Of a stretch of DNA of 64,000 nt, positions 63,400 to 64,000 are shown one piece after another. Under the pieces are notes generated by a model. That model worked only from the letters and a program-made list of their open reading frames with translations. It searched no databases and was not told where the DNA came from. Positions within the stretch are counted from its first letter, which is position 1. The number at the start of each line of letters is the position of its first letter. The stretch is from an uncultured Bacteroidales bacterium (lineage in GTDB: Bacteria; Bacteroidota; Bacteroidia; Bacteroidales; UBA932). The position numbers and the translations under genes are program-made. Where the stretch lies: assembly GCA_944323505.1 (NCBI GenBank), contig CALUST010000031.1, positions 1-64,000 on the forward strand. The letters are read 5' to 3'.

Positions 63400-64000
63400 C
63401 TTTGAAACCGACAGGTCTTGTTGACATGACCCTTGTGCAGGCACAAGAGAGGGCCGTGAAGAATACGAACAGGATGCCTGCGGAGACCATCATGTCCCCG
63501 AGGCCGACGAGAGGCGGGACTATCCCTCCGAATGCGTAGCCTGCCGTCCCGAGCAATGCGGACGCCATCCCTGCGTTGTCCTGCTCACTCTCCATTGCAA
63601 GGGCATTGGATGCCGTGAAGGACATCCCGGCCATGGCGAGCAGCAGGAAGAGCAGTGTCTCGTAGATCCAGAACCCGCATCCGAGCATGAGGGCCGCGCA
63701 TAGCAGGATACTTGTCACCAGCATCCCGTCCCCCGATACCTGCAGGGCCTTTTCCATGCTTCCGAACCGTGATGCCATGGCGGATGTGACGGCCATAGCT
63801 ATGGCATTGACGCCGAAGATGACGCTGAACATCATCTGTGACAGTCCGAAATGCTCCTGGATGATGAACGGGGCAGATGCCACATTGATGAAGATGACAG
63901 CCATCGTAAGCCCGTACTGCAGGATGTGGAGCAGGAACTTCCTGTTTCGCATGACATCTCTGAACCCTCCGAGCAATGCCTCCTTGCTGTTCTTCTTCAT
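63383..64000 (-). CDS. Bcr/CflA-family MFS drug transporter (partial, C-terminal half)
   Basis: The visible 205 residues are membrane helices 7-12 of an MFS transporter in the Bcr/CflA group: LHILQYGLTMAVIFINVASAPFIIQEHFG, SMEKALQVSGDG and NAGMASALLGTAGYAFGGIVPPLVG. The frame is open at the window edge; the Met at 64000 is probably internal, since the family is about 400 residues and the N-terminal six helices are missing. It would export drugs or sulfonamide-like compounds by proton antiport. Its stop overlaps the mannanase end by 17 bases on the opposite strand. Confidence 0.85.
   Translation of the reverse strand: MKKNSKEALLGGFRDVMRNRKFLLHILQYGLTMAVIFINVASAPFIIQEHFGLSQMMFSVIFGVNAIAMAVTSAMASRFGSMEKALQVSGDGMLVTSILLCAALMLGCGFWIYETLLFLLLAMAGMSFTASNALAMESEQDNAGMASALLGTAGYAFGGIVPPLVGLGDMMVSAGILFVFFTALSCACTRVMSTRPVGFKVKKAE

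Overview
This is a chromosomal segment of a Bacteroidota bacterium, most likely order Bacteroidales. The signs are the recurring TAnnTTTG -7 boxes (sometimes with a TTG about 19-20 nt upstream), TonB-era outer-membrane proteins and SusD-free lipoproteins with LSSC-type lipoboxes, a split glycine decarboxylase (gcvPA/gcvPB), a Bacteroidota-type long RluA protein, a serine palmitoyltransferase gene, and base composition slightly above 50% GC throughout. I cannot name a genus. I saw no rRNA, tRNA, CRISPR array, insertion sequence, prophage or integrase. The window is densely coding, with few gaps above 100 bases.

Layout. 1-1029 (+): tail of an unidentified gene, then a small outer-membrane barrel protein. 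1034-14561 (-): a long tightly packed run reading leftward: ftsE-like ATPase, nth, K+/H+ antiporter, RluA-type pseudouridine synthase, DUF2400 protein, zeta-toxin-like kinase, tldD, tldE/pmbA, a SlyD-like isomerase with a His/Cys repeat tail, an EamA transporter, a GT2 glycosyltransferase and an ABC-F ATPase. 14675-19485 (+): a 1015-aa TPR protein coupled to an outer-membrane barrel protein. 19529-31411 (+): gyrB; a three-gene set of serine palmitoyltransferase, short-chain reductase and condensation-fold acyltransferase; a 7TM-HD phosphodiesterase; tig-clpP-clpX; and a lipoprotein with two copies of one domain. 31414-37045 (-): a CDF zinc transporter and a tolC-macA-macB-type efflux operon whose ATPase and permease are separate genes. 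37283-46816 (+): ppk1, ppx, lplA and a complete glycine-cleavage set gcvT-gcvH-gcvPA-gcvPB-lpdA. 46787-52444: a DNA glycosylase (-), topB (+), an aldose-epimerase-like gene (+), a CobW GTPase (-) and a TSUP permease (-). 52603-58941 (+): a six-gene TolC/HlyD/ABC-2 exporter with two separate ATPases. 58946-61830 (-): a Tat-type aldo/keto reductase with an iron-sulfur tail and a membrane polyferredoxin. 62071-63399 (+): a GH5 beta-mannanase lipoprotein. 63383-64000 (-): the C-terminal half of a Bcr/CflA-type MFS transporter cut by the window edge.

How the genes work together. The glycine-cleavage operon carries every subunit (T, H, split P, L), with lipoate ligase just upstream able to charge the H protein. 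ppk1 and ppx are opposing polyphosphate enzymes. The clp set supplies a chaperone, a protease and an unfoldase. The serine palmitoyltransferase cluster could supply several sphingolipid (dihydroceramide) steps, including a possible N-acyltransferase; this is the most interesting functional hypothesis here. The reductase/polyferredoxin pair looks like a route for moving electrons across the membrane to an exported reductase. The most unusual non-coding signal is a pair of long imperfect hairpins upstream of the mannanase gene that differ by compensating changes in the stem.
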